Below, piece by piece: positions 1 to 13,537 of a stretch of 64,000 bases of DNA. Source of the stretch: Erythrobasidium yunnanense (taxonomy: Eukaryota > Basidiomycota > Cystobasidiomycetes > Erythrobasidiales > Erythrobasidiaceae). The position numbers were made by a program, and so were the translations under genes. The notes beneath the pieces were generated by a model. The model had not been told where the DNA came from. It ran no database searches and saw only the letters and a list, made by a program, of their open reading frames with translations. Position 1 is the first letter of the stretch; every line of letters begins with the position of its first letter. The stretch lies in NCBI GenBank assembly GCA_001600175.1, contig BCJC01000004.1:186001-250000 (forward strand), in the 5' to 3' direction.

Positions 1-1
1 G

Positions 2-3000
2 CTCTACATCTCTCTAGTATTCATCTTGGCTGTAGTAGGCATCAAATTCGCACTGGCAGTCATCTTCAGCTGGTTCTTCGGACGAAGGATGGGGAGCTTC
101 AAGAAAGAGACGAACGAGGAGAGGCAGAAGAGGGATAAAGAAGTAGAAGCGTGGACAAACGATATCTTTAAACCTGCACCAGCGAAATATAGACCTAACG
201 TAGGTGGTGCTGGAAGGACAAATAATGGCGGCCCTGGACAAGCGAAGAAGGGATACCTGCCTACAACGTCAAGGTTTACGGCAGCTTCAAGACCCCATTC
301 GTCATATACGCCCGTAGGAGGGGAGAAGAGACAGTCTACATTTACAGGCTCGAAAGGCTTCCTAGCTTCCAAAGCCTCTCCTCCCGATACGCCCGTCAAG
401 ACTTCTCGCAGCAATATCTCATTACCTACTTCGAGCCATTTCGGTTTTGGGTCTGGAGGTGCTCTGTTAGCGCATTCTAGGAACTCGTCCTTCGATATGG
501 TTGATTCGCATGGACGACCCTGTCCCTTCCCTCTAGATCACAATGTTCTGCCTCAGCCTCCCGTCGACTATCAGCCTCACCATTTCCCGCTCGCGCATAC
601 TATTCTGCTCGTTACTGCCTATTCTGAGTCTGTGGAAGGACTACGCACAACACTCGATTCACTGGCTACTACAGACTACCCGAACAGCCACAAGCTCATC
701 CTTGTTATCTGTGATGGAATGGTGAAAGGGTCCGGTAACGACCTCGCGACACCTGACATCGTCCTCACAATGATGAAGGACCACCTTACACCTAAGGAAG
801 ATGTGGAGCCTTTGTCGTACGTAGCTGTCGCAGATGGGCACAAGCAGCACAACATGGCGAAAGTGTATGCTGGGTTCTACGACTACGACGACGAGACTGT
901 CGAGTTCTCAAAACAACAAAGAGTACCCATGGTCCTCGTTGCGAAGTGCGGGAACCCGCTAGAAGCACATGACGCAAAACCGGGAAATAGAGGTAAAAGA
1001 GACTCGCAGGTCCTCCTCATGGCTTTCTTGCAGAAAGTCATGTTCGATGAACGCATGACGAGCTTCGAGTATGAGTTCTTCAACTCGATTTGGAGAGTCA
1101 CGGGCATCTCGGCGGACAACTACGAACATGTCCTCATGGTAGATGCCGATACGAAAGGTAAGTCTGGCCATTCCAGCTAGACTCCTCCTTGCTGACATAT
1201 ATGATATAGTCTTCCCGGATTCTGTTACTCGAATGGTCGCATGCATGGTACAGGACGTGGACATCATGGGTCTCTGTGGAGAGACCAAGATCGCCAACAA
1301 GAAGGAGACCTGGGTGACCATGATCCAAGTTTTCGAGTACTACATCTCGCACCACCAGACAAAAGCTTTCGAGTCAATGTGGGGAGGCGTGACCTGTCTA
1401 CCTGGCTGTTTCAGTATGTACCGGATCAAAGCGCCCAAAGGACCCGATGGCTACTGGGTTCCCATCCTAGCGAATCCAGATATCGTAGAGCATTACTCCG
1501 AGAATGTAGTCGACACGCTTCACAAGAAGAACCTTCTTCTTCTAGGAGAAGATAGATACCTTACTACACTCATGCTCAAGACTTTCCCAAAACGCAAAAT
1601 GATGTTCTGCCCTCAAGCATATTGCAAGACCGTCGTTCCAGATACATTCAGAGTCCTTCTCTCGCAAAGAAGAAGATGGATCAATTCTACCATTCATAAT
1701 CTCTTTGAACTACTCCTGGTCAGGGATCTTTGCGGTACCTTCTGCTTCTCAATGCAGTTCGTAGTCTTCATGGAATTGGTCGGTACACTCGTCCTGCCCG
1801 CTGCCATCGCTTTCACGATCTACATCTGTAAGGAAGCCGCCCTCGATATAACGGAATATAGTGCTGATATTTGACTTGCTTTCCTATAGTGATTCTCACA
1901 TGTATACCATCTAAACCGACCCCGACGATTCCACTCATCCTTCTTGCTTGTATTCTTGGTCTTCCTGGTATCCTTATCGTTGTGACGAGCAGGAAGTTTG
2001 TATTCATTGGCTGGATGGTCATCTATCTCTTCTCTCTTCCAATCTGGAATGCCGTGCTGCCCGCTTATGCATACTTCGTAAGTGCTACACTGTACTTTCG
2101 AGACATTCCAGACTGACGTGCTCTGTTAACAGCACATGGACGACTTCTCCTGGGGCTCTACACGTAAAGTCGAGGGCGAAGGCAAGCTTGGTGGGCATGG
2201 TGACAAGGAAGGTGTCTTCGACAGCCATGCTATCAGCATGAAGAGATGGAGCGAATGGGAACGCGAGCGTCGCTACAAGGCTGGCACTCGCTCACACGAG
2301 TCTCCCTTCGAGTCCATCCAGCGCACTGACTCTCCTCAGTATTCGACCAATCGAAACTCCATCGTCTCTTCTGCCGAAACCTTCGTCAGCCAAGGTGGTG
2401 GCCATCATCAAGATCCCTTCTATAGAGCGGCTTCTTCGCCAGGTGGCTACTCTACACCCAGTCCGAACCTTCTAGGTGGCCGCCGAGTAGATTCGGTACA
2501 AATCCTTGAGCTTCCTGCCCCGCTTTCCGCTACGCCTCAGAATCAGCCATACCAGCATATCGCATCATCTACGAATATATACGAAACAGCCGATCCTGGC
2601 TCTTTACATAATTACGAAGCTTCGCCTTACCAGAGTTCGAGCTCTGAAAATATACATCAAACGAATGCTGGCGCAGGAGATGACTAGTAAGTCAAGATAT
2701 AGTATGCAGAAGCACAGTATGCTAATCTTGATGTACAGCGCTCGATATGCCCGTCCAGAAGGATACGATAGCGATTCTGGCGAGCGCATACCTTTGCGCT
2801 CGTCTTCGCCAGATCGCTTCTATCCTGCACAATCGATCATGACGAACGAGTCTGCTTCTGCTTCACAAGGTGGACGGACGCCAAGTCCCGGTCCTGCAGC
2901 AGCATTGCAGAGTTCGCAAGCCGAACAACCACAAAAGCGTACACCTTCTTTACCGCCTGCAGCACGCCAGCGCGGTGTCTCGCTCATCGATCCAGGTCCT

Positions 3001-3235
3001 GGTGAGGATTGACATCTCGCTGTACAACTGAAACTGCAGAAATACTGATAATCTTTCTTGTTCAATAGTCTCCAATGCCGAAGGGGCTGTCCGCGTTGTG
3101 CAGCGCAATCGGAGAAGCTCACAAGGCCGTGGTCGGCAATCCACGCTTGGCTCGCCTGCAGGTCCCTTCTCGCCAACGGATTCGAATGCTTCATCGTCTG
3201 CTGGCCTCCCACCTGGCGCAGCACCACGTAAATAA
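2..3235 (+). CDS. Chitin synthase, division 2 (class IV-like), 5' end outside the window
   Basis: Membrane glycosyltransferase (GT2 family) that polymerises GlcNAc from UDP-GlcNAc into cell-wall chitin. The frame is open from base 2, so the N-terminus lies upstream. Visible in order: a membrane segment ([20 protein letters not shown]), a Ser/Pro-rich linker, and the Chitin_synth_2 catalytic region with [23 protein letters not shown] and DADTK. After the first intron (1158-1209) come [11 protein letters not shown] and [17 protein letters not shown], the acceptor and product-site motifs. Two further membrane segments follow, then [11 protein letters not shown] and a long Ser/Gln-rich tail. Apparent stops at 2685 and 3010 lie inside or next to introns (donor GTAAGTC near 2686, acceptor before 2740; intron about 3001-3068). 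Splicing gives a tail rich in [11 protein letters not shown] and a stop at 3233-3235. Class IV is my reading from motif wording. Confidence 0.9.
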
Positions 3236-3504
3236 GCCTGTCAAGTGTTCTTACTTTCTCTTCCGTACATTCCCTTGTGTAGAACGACATACCCTGCACC
3301 GCTATAGACCTCTGAAACCCACCGAACGATTCTTATGCCTGCATGCGCACGCTGTTGTCAGTGCTTTGTATGCTAGAACGGACATTAAACGATAGCCAGC
3401 ATGCTAGTAATTGTAGAGTGACTCCCCTAGTCTCTGTTATAGATAAGTGATGGACGAATGCTACAATACGTACGGTACAGACTCAGTAAACAAGGGCTAG
3501 TGTG

Positions 3505-6500
3505 CTAGGACTTCTCATCTCCAAGTCGATTGCTCTCTTCACTAGCCAGCAACTCCTCTTCCGACTCGTTCTTTTGCATTGTGCGAAGTCCTTGTATGAA
3601 GTTTTCTTCGCCGACTAGCTTCTTCACGGTGTGCTGCAAAATACTAATTAGCATGAAAATCATCGGTAAGGACATTCGCCTACCATGATGCGATCCAAGC
3701 GGTTTACAATGCCATATGCCATCGAGATGCCGCAGCTGAATTTGAGGTATTCTATCGAAGCAAGAGTCTCTGCGTTAACTTCTACAGGGAGATCTCGATC
3801 GTGGTCTTCAGGTAAAGTAATTCTGTTGATTGCAATTCCTCAGTGATGTCCAGACTTTGGGAGGAGATTCCCTTACGCAAAGCGATACCGCTTATTAAGG
3901 ACTACGTAGGACATGTCGTTAGATCATGACAAATGTGTGCGACCTGCAACTTACAAGCCTGAAGCAGAGGTGCATGGTAATACGGTAGCGGACTGCCGGT
4001 CCTGAGCGAATTGCTAATGAGCGAGCTTGTTGACGCGATATGTCCCAGAAAGTCCGGATCTGAGAAGCGGGTCCTCCGCAAGATAGCTTTCGTCCAAGGT
4101 CCAGGAAGCGAGAATGTAACGGCAGCGAATTGGGCGATCAAGTCAACGAGCTCAATTTGAAGGTTTGCCAATTGATCGTACTCATGTGCAGCTTCGGATT
4201 CGACCTTAGTCAGCTAACCATGGTCTGTAGGGTGGTCATCCTCGCTTACGCCATTCGCCGCGCAGAGATATCTCGAACTTTGCGACTCCGCGCGCTTGCG
4301 CAGACTTGAGAAGCTTTGCTCTTAACGCTGCCGTTGTCCGTACAAATCGAGGAGGAGGTTGGGAAATCGGCTGTGTCTTGTTCACATCTAAATTGATGGC
4401 GCGGAACAGTAGCTGCACGGAGGAAGAAAGCGTGGCTGCATACAACAGCCGGAGTGTCTCTTTCTGTGTGCTCTGCGAGTCCGTGCAATCAGTATAAGTA
4501 TAAAGTAAACCTTGAAGTAGACTACCTTACCTTCGGCGGTATATACGCGACGACAAATGCTATGCTTATACCTATAAGCACCAGTAAGAAGCGTCTCCAC
4601 GCAACGTCCCAGCCCCAGCCTGCATTAGCTCCCGATGGCTAATTAGAAGGAGTTAGACAATACTCGAGACGAGCTATGAGGAATTCCAAAGCTCACAAAG
4701 GTCGCATCCTGCCAGCTATAGCCTATCACCAGTATGGCTGTCACCATAGTGAGAATACCTTGCACGATGATAGGGTAGAAGAGCCGGTAGAATTGCATAA
4801 GGGGAAACTAAGCAGGTTGTTAGCAACATCTCATCACAGTTTAACGCGTACAGCTTACGACTACAGCACAGGTGAGGCCCATGCCCCACCAGACGCCAGT
4901 ATTGCTGTTGCCGTTGGCGATATACCAGACGACCAAGCCCAGAAGAGCGCCTTGTAGTGTGCCAAATACTCGTAAGACGAATTGAAATGTCGTGTCGGCT
5001 ACCCAGCGATTCATGGTCAGGGCTACCATGATTGTGACCCAGATACCTCTATTGCCATAATAAAAGCCAGCAGTACTTGCGAAGAAGGCCGGAAAGGCAG
5101 CTAGACCTGTAGACAGAGGTCAGTGATCTGTCAATCTTCCTCAGAGCCAGAGCTCACAAGTAAATACTCCAGCCTTAATACCGAACAAGACGTCCGGTTT
5201 CGTGAGTCGATGACCGATCTCCCACAGAGGCTTGCCAAGCCGGTGTATAGCGCGACTAGGCGGCCTGACGTCTGGATTCCTGCGTGATGAGCGCTCTGAA
5301 GCGCCAAGACGGGCATATGAGTCATCCAGACGTAGGTCTATCACAAATTTCATGCAAGCTCACCCTTCTCGCTCATGCCATCTATCCTCTCCGGATCTTC
5401 ATCGGTATGCTCAACTGAATCTTCAGTAGTCTTGAGGTAGTGCATAAGCCGCTTCAAAGGCGGTATGTACAACCGAACCCTCTTTCGCTTCTTTTCGATA
5501 GCTGCTACTTCTTCCAGCATTGACGAGACGACCTGCCCGAAGGCGAGCAGGGCGAATTGATGAGAGAAGGCCAAGAACAGACCTCGATGGGATAAGGGTC
5601 CAGCATCTGTACCGAGTCTACCGGAAGCCTCCTCGTGCGGGTCGAACAAGTGCTGGAACTCCCGTACTGAAGAAGCGAGATATCAGGAAGGTCGAGAGTT
5701 TCATAAAACACGCTTGCCTTACCGATTTCAAGACGATCTCTCTCGCGGAACTTGGTGAGAGCCGCCCTGTGCCGTTCAATCTCTTTTGCTGTAAACTCGA
5801 TCTCTTCTTGCCGGTCAGCTCTCCTTCCCCGGATGATATCGCGGACGCTGCGTGTCTGCAGTCTCGTCATGATAGTGACAATGTGCTCTATAGCGGAGTC
5901 GGTTCTGCCAAGGATGCAGGCTCAGCGCTGAAAGCTGCGTATAGCGGCAGAAGAGAGGTGCTCACCCTGATATGAAGTCGGCCGACGAGCTCCTCAGGGT
6001 TTGCATCATGGGTATCATATATCCTATGTCGCTACCTTCGGTCATGAGCTTATCTTCCAGCATCATATACGCTTGGCTCTCGATGAAGCCGACCGGTCGC
6101 ACAACCTCATGTCCGTCCTCCTTGCTGCTTATCTGGTTCAACCGCTCCCTACTGGAAGCAGCCGATTTATGCGGATGAAGCAGATTCTGAAGATAGTTGT
6201 GCGATCGCTTGCCGTATTGCTGATCATTTGAGTGGGAAGAAACAAGTGTCGGGCCGTGGTCGTCTGCATCATGTCCGACATGCGGTCCCGCTTTCTCAGA
6301 TCTGCGATGATCCAAACCTCTTACAGACGCAGGTCGGGAGTTGCTGGGGCTTTGTGGTCGAGATCGTGGGAAGTGAAGAACAAGGTTATCCGTTGAAGCG
6401 TTGTCCGGGACTGGGCTGAGATCTATATAAGGTAGATCAGATCATGTTATCTCTTCAGCTTGAAGAGCACTAACGCCGCTCCACGAAGTCCTGAAAGTAT

Positions 6501-8231
6501 GTAAAACCTCCAGCCCTTGCATTCAGGACACGGACAGAAGTCTGACGGGACAGATGGTAAGCAAGGAGTCGCCTTGTATAGCTGACGCCCGCTTACCAAT
6601 AGACGTTGAAGATCTTCCCCGCTTGCTCGTCTGCAGACGCACGTAATAGGTAAGCATAGTCAAGCTTTGAGGCTCGCAGACATACTGAAAAGTAACATTT
6701 CGAGCTAGCAGGCCTTCAGTAACTCCGAGCATACCCAAAGCTTGCGTAGCTTTCGCCCGTAAGCCTTTATGGCTTGCAAACTTTTTCCAAGCATCTGTTT
6801 CCGGGTCCGTACCGAGCATGTCGTCCTGCTCACGTAGAATAATTTGAAGAGGGCGCAGCTGCGACAATACAGCTCAGTAAATAGTCGGAGAGGAATTATT
6901 GATGCAAAGGAACACACCACACCGACAAGCTTGTCGATGAATTGATCATGCAGACTTTCCGGGAAAATGAGAACTGCACAAGCAAGATTGATAGCTATTT
7001 GTATAATGTATGGCTTGAAGAAGACGAAGCCGATCGTATCTGTTCCACAGCGCTCAGCAGGCACTCGCGAGTCTGGAAAAGCGACTTACATAAGGGGAAA
7101 GGATACAAAGGAGAGTAGAGCATGCTTATAGTAGCGCAGCTGAATGTGATACGTCAGCACGAAAGTCCGTCTAAGACTCAACATGCGCATTTACATGATA
7201 GATAATATCACTCCGAAAACGTATGGCGAAGGGCCTATCCAAGCGCGGAAATACAGAATCAAAGCCATGAAGACGCCAAAGAAGACAGCAAGAACGACTG
7301 AAGAACCAGCTTCTACGTAATCGCCATTATAGATTGTTTGCGAGACTTGTCTTGATATCTGGGCTGCGGGAACACCTTGTGCGGCCAGTCGCGCGCCGAT
7401 GGCTGCTCCGAAAGCCGCCTGTGAGGGATACTGAAAGCGAGATCTTGCGAGCCATGCTATCCGGATGGGAATACAGCTGAACGCCCAGGTGAATGCTATG
7501 AGGAAGGTTGAGACTATGTACTTTTCGACAGTCGGCGCTACAACCACGATTCAGTGATGAGTGCTGATCGAAACTGCATGCTGTACTCACCTATAGGATC
7601 GGAGGGCGGCATAATGAAGGAGACTGTTTTCACCAAAATCAGATGGGCATTTCTCGTAGGGTTCAACATCCCTACCTATGAGCATCAGACTGATCTTATA
7701 CATCAGTAATAGCCTCTTTACAACCGCATTGGACTAGCTCACAAAGCAGCATTTCCTATATACTGCTCGGTAGGCCGGACCATCAGAAGAACCAGGCCGA
7801 CCCAGCTTGCGATAGCGCATCGAATGACGACTTTCCAGCTCTGAGATGCAGATATGCCAGCACGTCAGAATGCGACTTTCCGCACGAGCTTCGGAACAAG
7901 GGAGGTCGGTCATTATGAAACTGACTTTCCACTGTTTATAGTTGTTCTTCACCCATTCTGGAAGAGTCAACTGCTTTTTTACGAAAGCATGAAGCTTGCT
8001 GGGCTTCTTGTCAGTCTTCTTTGGGTCGTCTCCATTGATCTTGGATGATTGCTTTTCTTTCTTTCCAGTACCGCTGGCCATCTTGACATGATGCTGTTCA
8101 TGTCCATTGTGATGCTCCTTGTTTGGAGCTGCTGGAGGGTATGTAGAGTCCTGCCCAGATTCTTCGACATTGTCGGATCTTCGACTGGCAGAGTTGGTCA
8201 TTGTGTTTTGCTCAGTAGCTGTTCCCGACAT
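3505..8231 (-). CDS. ArAE_2-type multi-pass transporter (fungal 'ER transporter 6TM N-terminal' family)
   Basis: Large intron-rich gene for an aromatic-acid-exporter-like membrane protein of a family widespread in fungi; the substrate is unknown. The ATG at 8231 opens MSGTATEQNTMTNSASRR and a polar, Lys-rich N-terminus (KKEKQSSKINGDDPKK). Next comes LPEWVKNNYKQWKVSFIM, after which hydrophobic segments begin in separate exons. About 7547-7191 encodes APTVEKYIVSTFLIAFTWAF and VLAVFFGVFMALILYFRAWI, two clear membrane helices. Further helices occur around 7060-6900 and 5030-4840. The last exon reads HTVKKLVGEENFIQGLRTMQ and ends at a TAG at 3505-3507. The architecture (N-terminal helices, soluble middle, second helix bundle) matches PF10337/PF10334 proteins. 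I recognise it by the overall pattern; exon borders in the middle were not all resolved. Confidence 0.75.
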
Positions 8232-8594
8232 GATAGATCAACATGTAGACATCTTGTGTAGGTGAAAAGTCAGAGCAAGCAAAAAGACCATGGTAGAAAT
8301 GCTCCACGCGTTGATGGGCGGAGCGTGACGCAGTCGCGAGAGCGGATCCTTTCTTGTGCCGGAAAGGGTCTGTAAGCAACAGAATATTACTAGCAGATAT
8401 GGAATGCTTCATCACTGTTCTATGTCTTCATTGCAGCACTGCTATCTCGTCGTATTACAAGAGTCAGGCAAAGAGACTAGCCCTTGTGAAGATATGCCTG
8501 TTGTTTTCGCTTGCTCAAGACATGCGCATTCCTGACTTTCCTCTTCACATTTGACTGGAGACGATGACTCTTGCTAGCCTGCGACCCTTCGTGC
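8232..8594. other. Intergenic, ArAE transporter start / calnexin end
   Basis: About 360 bp between the start of the transporter gene and the stop of calnexin, both on the minus strand. It should hold the transporter promoter and the calnexin 3' end. I see no reading frame, RNA gene or repeat that I can support. Confidence 0.5.
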
Positions 8595-10830
8595 TTAGTT
8601 GGCGTCTGCAGCGGCTGCAGCGGTAGTAGATCTTGTAGTTCTCTGCTTGACAAACATTTCCGGGTTGTTTGTGTTATCCACCTTCTTTCCACCTACATTC
8701 GAGGCCGTAGCTTCTGCCTCACTTTTAACTTCCTGGATCTTGACAGTAGTCTTATCTACCACTTTCTTCGACTTGGCTTTGACAGTTGCTGCTTTAGGAG
8801 CGAGTAGACCAAGCAGGAGACCGATCATTCCTAGTAATGTAGCCGCTAGCCCTCCTACGATAGCGGCAGTTTGTGGCATGCGCTGAACGGTTCCTTTAGG
8901 GTCTTTAACGGCAGATTGGACGAAGCCTGTAACTTGCGAACGAGCGTAGTTGACAGGGTCGGCGAGGAAAGACGGGATGCTGAAGTCGCGGAGAGACGCA
9001 ATGGCGCTGTCGTCGTCATCGGAAACGACGGGCTTGCTCGCTTTCTCAGCTGCCTCTTCAATGGGCTTCTTGACATCGAACGTGGCAGCTGCAAAGTCGG
9101 CGGCGGCCTTCTCGCTGTTTCCGAGGTAGATCTGTGAATAAGTCCCGGTTTACAGTGAGCGCCCGTCCGAAAGGAAGTTGGCAGGCGCGAAATGCTTACG
9201 TTGTCAACCATGATGTTCTCCTGCATTGTCCACCACTCGAATGCTACTCCAGCAATCGGGCTGAATGCATAAGGCACATCATCTTCGAAGAAATCGGGGT
9301 TCTCGATCTTGCGAGGCGCCCAGACGCCCTTATAAGCGGGGTTATCGATCTTGGGAGCGAACCTGGTAATCCACCATATCACATCAGTGTCTCCTCCAAA
9401 CGTAAAAGAAATGCTGGAACGCACCATTTGCCCTTGTAATCAGGGTTGGGCTTCTTGGGTCTTATCCAAGGTCCGGATCCAGGTGCGTCTGCTACCTTAG
9501 GATTAGGTACGCTAGGCGGAATCCAGTCACCATCGTCCTCGTCGGACCACTCTTCTGGCTTCTCAGCATCCGGATCAGGAATCAAAGCTGGTTCGTCCTC
9601 GAGCCAGCCTGCTGGCTTGACGGCGTCTAGATCCTCAATCTCGAAGGGCTGAAGACACCAAAGAATATATTGTCAGTTTCGAAGGACAACAAAAGGAGGG
9701 AGGATTGTAATCTACCGCATCCTCATCCCAGTCATCAGGCTTGGACGCATCGGGATCCGTGATCTTGGCCTCATCGACCCAGTCTGCCGGCTTTGTATCA
9801 TTCGGATCATCAATCTGTTTCTCAGGATTGACAGGTGGGTCAAAGTCCGTCAAGAGGGATCCGGATTTCTTGGACTGTCCATCAATCTTGATCTCGTACG
9901 TGTTGTCTTTACGGACAATCAAGGTGTACAATGTGGAGACCTTGTCGTGCTTGGGCGTAGGCGGCGACTTGAGGTGCTTCTCCTCGAACTCGCCCGTAAG
10001 AGGGTTCTTGTGTCGGAAAATAAAGTGTACTTTGTTCGTAGAGCCGCATCGATCAGGGCCGAACATGATGGTGTAGGGAGTCTTGTCGGAGAGCTCTTGT
10101 GCTTGGATGCCTTGAGCGCTGTCCAGCAATAGCTCTGCGTTACACGGTAAATTCGTCAGCCGAGAGGTATGCTACAACGAGCGCATACTGACTGGTGTAT
10201 GCTCCTCCGCATTCCAAGCCGTTCTGAAGCTTGACTTCGTACTGCAAGACGAGTCCTCCCTCCTTTTCGGCATCGTAGGGTGTCTCGAACAGCGACGAGA
10301 TAGCATGATGGGCGGCTTTGGACTTTGCGACTAGTCCTTTATCGCCCTTGACACCACTTTCAAACGGAAGGCGCGGTGTAAGTCGCGTTCGTACGCTAGT
10401 AGAAGGTGGGTGGAAGCTCACGGAAAGACTGAGGGTTCCTCGACCGCCCATTTGCCGACTATACAGTACTGTTAGCTAGGTCGTGACACTGACTGTATAG
10501 GAGTGAGATATACCATAGCTGAAGACCTCCTGGTTGCGGTCGACCTAGAAATTCGCGGTTTCAGCAAGGCCTCTGTAAGCTCGCCGTGAACGAGAGCCCA
10601 CCTTAGTCGCAGCTGACGGGCTCCATCTCTCTTCCCAATCATCTGTGAACTGCTCGACAAAGTGACCCGTCTTTGCAGAGATGGGCTGCGACAACGACGT
10701 TTCAGCGGCAGGTTCGCAGCATGAACGACGAGCTGGCAGCCAGTCGCACCTCGAAGACGGGCGTTTCTGCGTGGACTACAGCTGCTGCGAGCGAGCCAAC
10801 AAGCAGGATGGACGTCGATTTGATGGTCAT
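8595..10830 (-). CDS. CNE1: Calnexin, ER lectin chaperone
   Basis: ER membrane chaperone that binds monoglucosylated N-glycans and retains unfolded glycoproteins. The ATG at 10830 begins a signal peptide ([20 protein letters not shown]). Splicing a ~75-bp intron right after PVFE joins it to [20 protein letters not shown], the usual calnexin start. Mature features follow: [11 protein letters not shown] in the lectin domain; a P-domain with repeats such as [22 protein letters not shown] and [10 protein letters not shown]; then the paired G-x-W repeats ([36 protein letters not shown]); then [14 protein letters not shown]. The C-terminus has one membrane helix ([20 protein letters not shown]) and a short Lys-rich cytosolic tail. 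The TAA stop is at 8595-8597. It is divergent from the transhydrogenase gene. Confidence 0.95.
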
Positions 10831-11369
10831 CGTGGAAACGTGAGGTATCCTTCGTTTCTTTTTGGATTGAACGGAGCGAGACCCAGGTTTCTGCCACGTC
10901 GATTCAAAGAGGCACAGCCTAGGAACGGGAAAAGCAGCTTGTTATGACGGGATGAACCCTCAGCAGCCTCTGTCCATTGTCTTTCTATACATTAACAACA
11001 CTCTCCGCATCTGCACACGCGCTTCTCAGCTCGCAGCTCCCAAAGCTGGCACCTCGCGAGGATGTCTAGGCAGAAACAGACTGAGAACTTCCCATGAGAT
11101 GCATGGAGATAGTCATATACTGCTTGTGATGTTCAGTATAGCGCAAGAGCGGCCATGATCTATGATAGCTTCTTGCGATTTCTGACGGGGTCTCGGCAGT
11201 CCAGGCAAAGCAGGTCTCATCAAACAGCTGCCCTTGTAGAGTATCTCATGCTCATGTTGTTGAATTTGAGTTCGCATCTACATCGCGCGTATAAAGCTTT
11301 CCACTTCTTGACCTCGGCCTCAGTAGCCGGTTATAGCTCTCTCCCTTCTCTTCATCGATATCCGTCAAA
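10831..11369. promoter_or_regulatory. Divergent promoter, calnexin / transhydrogenase
   Basis: 540 bp between two divergent start codons. Besides the ACGTGG site near calnexin, a TATAAA box lies at 11290-11295, about 75-80 bp upstream of the transhydrogenase ATG on the plus strand. Short frames in this interval have no coding character that I can see. Confidence 0.5.
10890..10900 (-). promoter_or_regulatory. Possible unfolded-protein-response element upstream of calnexin
   Basis: The minus strand reads GACGTGGCAG about 65 bp upstream of the calnexin ATG. An ACGTGG core is what Hac1/XBP1-type bZIP factors bind in many eukaryotes, and calnexin is a classic UPR target. A single 6-8 base match can arise by chance, so this is only a candidate. 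Confidence 0.3.
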
Positions 11370-13318
11370 ATGGCCACGCGCAGAACAGCCAACAGCATCT
11401 ACAAGCTGATGCAGCGAGTGCATGGCGCTGGATGCCCCTGCCATTCCTGCAACAACTCAGCTGGAGATGTCGCAGCTGCAGCGAAAGCTCTCATGACCGG
11501 CGGGAGATCAAGACATTATGCCAAACCTGCCAACGCTGGATCCACAGACTATGCTTTCGAAGTGGGATCATCACTTCCTTCTATCTGCTCCAGCCTGACT
11601 TCCTGCGTGCTTAGCTCTCTGCAGCAAACCTCAGATACGGAGAAGGAGTGACGGCAAGTCGTTAGCCGGACACACCGAAACTTCAAGGCGGAAGCTGACA
11701 GAGATGAGTACCGTCAACAGCGCGAAGTAGGAATGGACTTTGCAAACATGAAAGCTACAAAAGTCGGCGTCTTCACCGATCCAAACGTCGCCAAGCTTTT
11801 ACCCATGAAGACGGCTATCGAGAGTCTGGAAGCCAACAATGTGCCATAGTGGCTTACCTTCCTGTTCACGGACTTATAATGTTCGTGCTGATGATTTGTA
11901 CAGCGCCATCTACGATAAATGTCGCGTCGAACCGAACTTGGAGAGGTGAGCTTGTACTCTCTTACTGCAATTTGCCAACTGATGACGATGCGTCAATTAG
12001 CTGGACAGAAGCCATCAACTTCGCCAAGAGTAACAATGTCTCCCATTTTCTAGCTGTCGGCGGCGGGTCTTCGATGGATACCTGCAAAGTCGCCAATCTA
12101 TTCTCGTGCTATCCCGATGCCGAGCTTCTCGACTTCGTCAACGCACCCGTAGGCAAAGGCTTGCCCATCGCAAAAGCTTTGAAGCCGTTGATTGCGGTAC
12201 CTACTACTGCTGGAACGGGTTCGGAAACTACTGGAACGGCTATCTTCGATTATACACCGCTGCAAGCAAAGACGGGTATTGCTAATAGAGCTCTGAGACC
12301 GTCGTTGGGTATCATAGACCCGCTCAATACGGTGAGCTAGCTGTCCTTCTATCTGAGAGTATGTCTGTACTGACTCGCTGTTCATCAGGACACATGCCCT
12401 CGACCCGTTCACATCTCATCAGGTCTCGACGTGCTCTTCCACGCCTTGGAGTCTTACACTGCCATCCCATACACCGAGCGCGGACCACGACCCGACAATC
12501 CCCTCAAGCGTCCAGCATACCAAGGCCGCAATCCCGTAGCGGATGTCTTCTCCATGTGGGCACTCAAGCAGACCATCAAGTATCTGCCGAGAGTAGCGGC
12601 GAATCAGGATGACAAAGAAGCGAAAGCTGCTATGTTGCTCGGATCTACTTTTGCGGGCATAGGATTTGGTACGGCTGGTGTGCATCTGTGCCATGGCCTG
12701 TCTTATCCTATCAGTGGTGCGCTCGGTCGACAATCCTCAAGCTTGCCTTTCGCTAAAAAGTCTGTTTTCCAGGCCTTAATAAGACTTTAGCGAACTATAC
12801 AGGCTCAGGCTATGGCGCCGACCATCCACTTGTTCCACACGGTATTTCCGTCGCCCTGACAGGACCAGCAGTCTTCGAGTGGACAACCCCAAGTTCGCCA
12901 GACAGACATCGCGAAGTTAGCAAGATCTTCAATGAATACAAGCCCGATGGCGTACAGGACGATCGATTGGGTGATGAAGAAGTGGGATCATTGCTTAAAG
13001 AGAGGATTCAGAGGTTCTTGGTCGATCTGGATGTTCCGAGAGGCTTGTCTGGTCTAGGGTGGGTCGACATTACTTGCCTGATGGCGGACGAGATGCTGAC
13101 ACACCGTATTACAGATACAACAACAGCCATATCCCTGCACTAGTCAAAGGAGCTCTGCCTCAGGTAAGCGATCTCTACACCCCAAGCTGGTATGATTACT
13201 GACAATGCTCTTTACGCGTAAACAGCACCGTGTACTTGTCCTCGCACCAGGCTACGAAGGCGGTGACGAGGGTGCTGAGCAGCTCTCAGGCATCTTGGAG
13301 AAGAGCATGAGCTACTAA
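11370..13318 (+). CDS. Hydroxyacid-oxoacid transhydrogenase, mitochondrial (ADHFE1-like)
   Basis: Type III (iron-type) alcohol dehydrogenase-fold enzyme. In animals it oxidises 4-hydroxybutyrate to succinate semialdehyde while reducing 2-oxoglutarate, inside mitochondria. The start MATRRTANSIYKLMQRVHGA is basic, as expected of a presequence. Exons spell STDYAFE, then LSAANLRYGEGVT, REVGMDFANM, AIYDKCRVEPNLE, AVGGGSSMDTCK (cofactor loop), AVPTTAGTGSETTG, DVLFHALESYTAIPY and GFGTAGVHLCHGLSYPISG (metal-ligand histidines), ADHPLVPHGISVALTGPAVF, and LVKGALPQHRVLVLAPGYEG. Introns are about 50-65 bp. The second intron appears to use a GC donor (ACG/GCAAGT). The TAA stop is at 13316-13318. Order and spacing match animal ADHFE1 throughout, so the gene looks intact. 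Confidence 0.93.
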
Positions 13319-13537
13319 GGGCAGAACATGCATTACGCACAGCGTCTTGTCGGATAAAACTCTGAAAATGTAGCCAGAGCATTGTGCATCTCGGTTGTAT
13401 ATAGGTCAGCATCGTAAGATACTCAACGAGATACGGCTGCACTTGCTCTGGACCTTGGTAGGATCACTTGCATCTATGAACCCCTATCTCTGGCTTTTGA
13501 TGTGTTCGCACTGACATTTCACGACAGCATAAATGGC

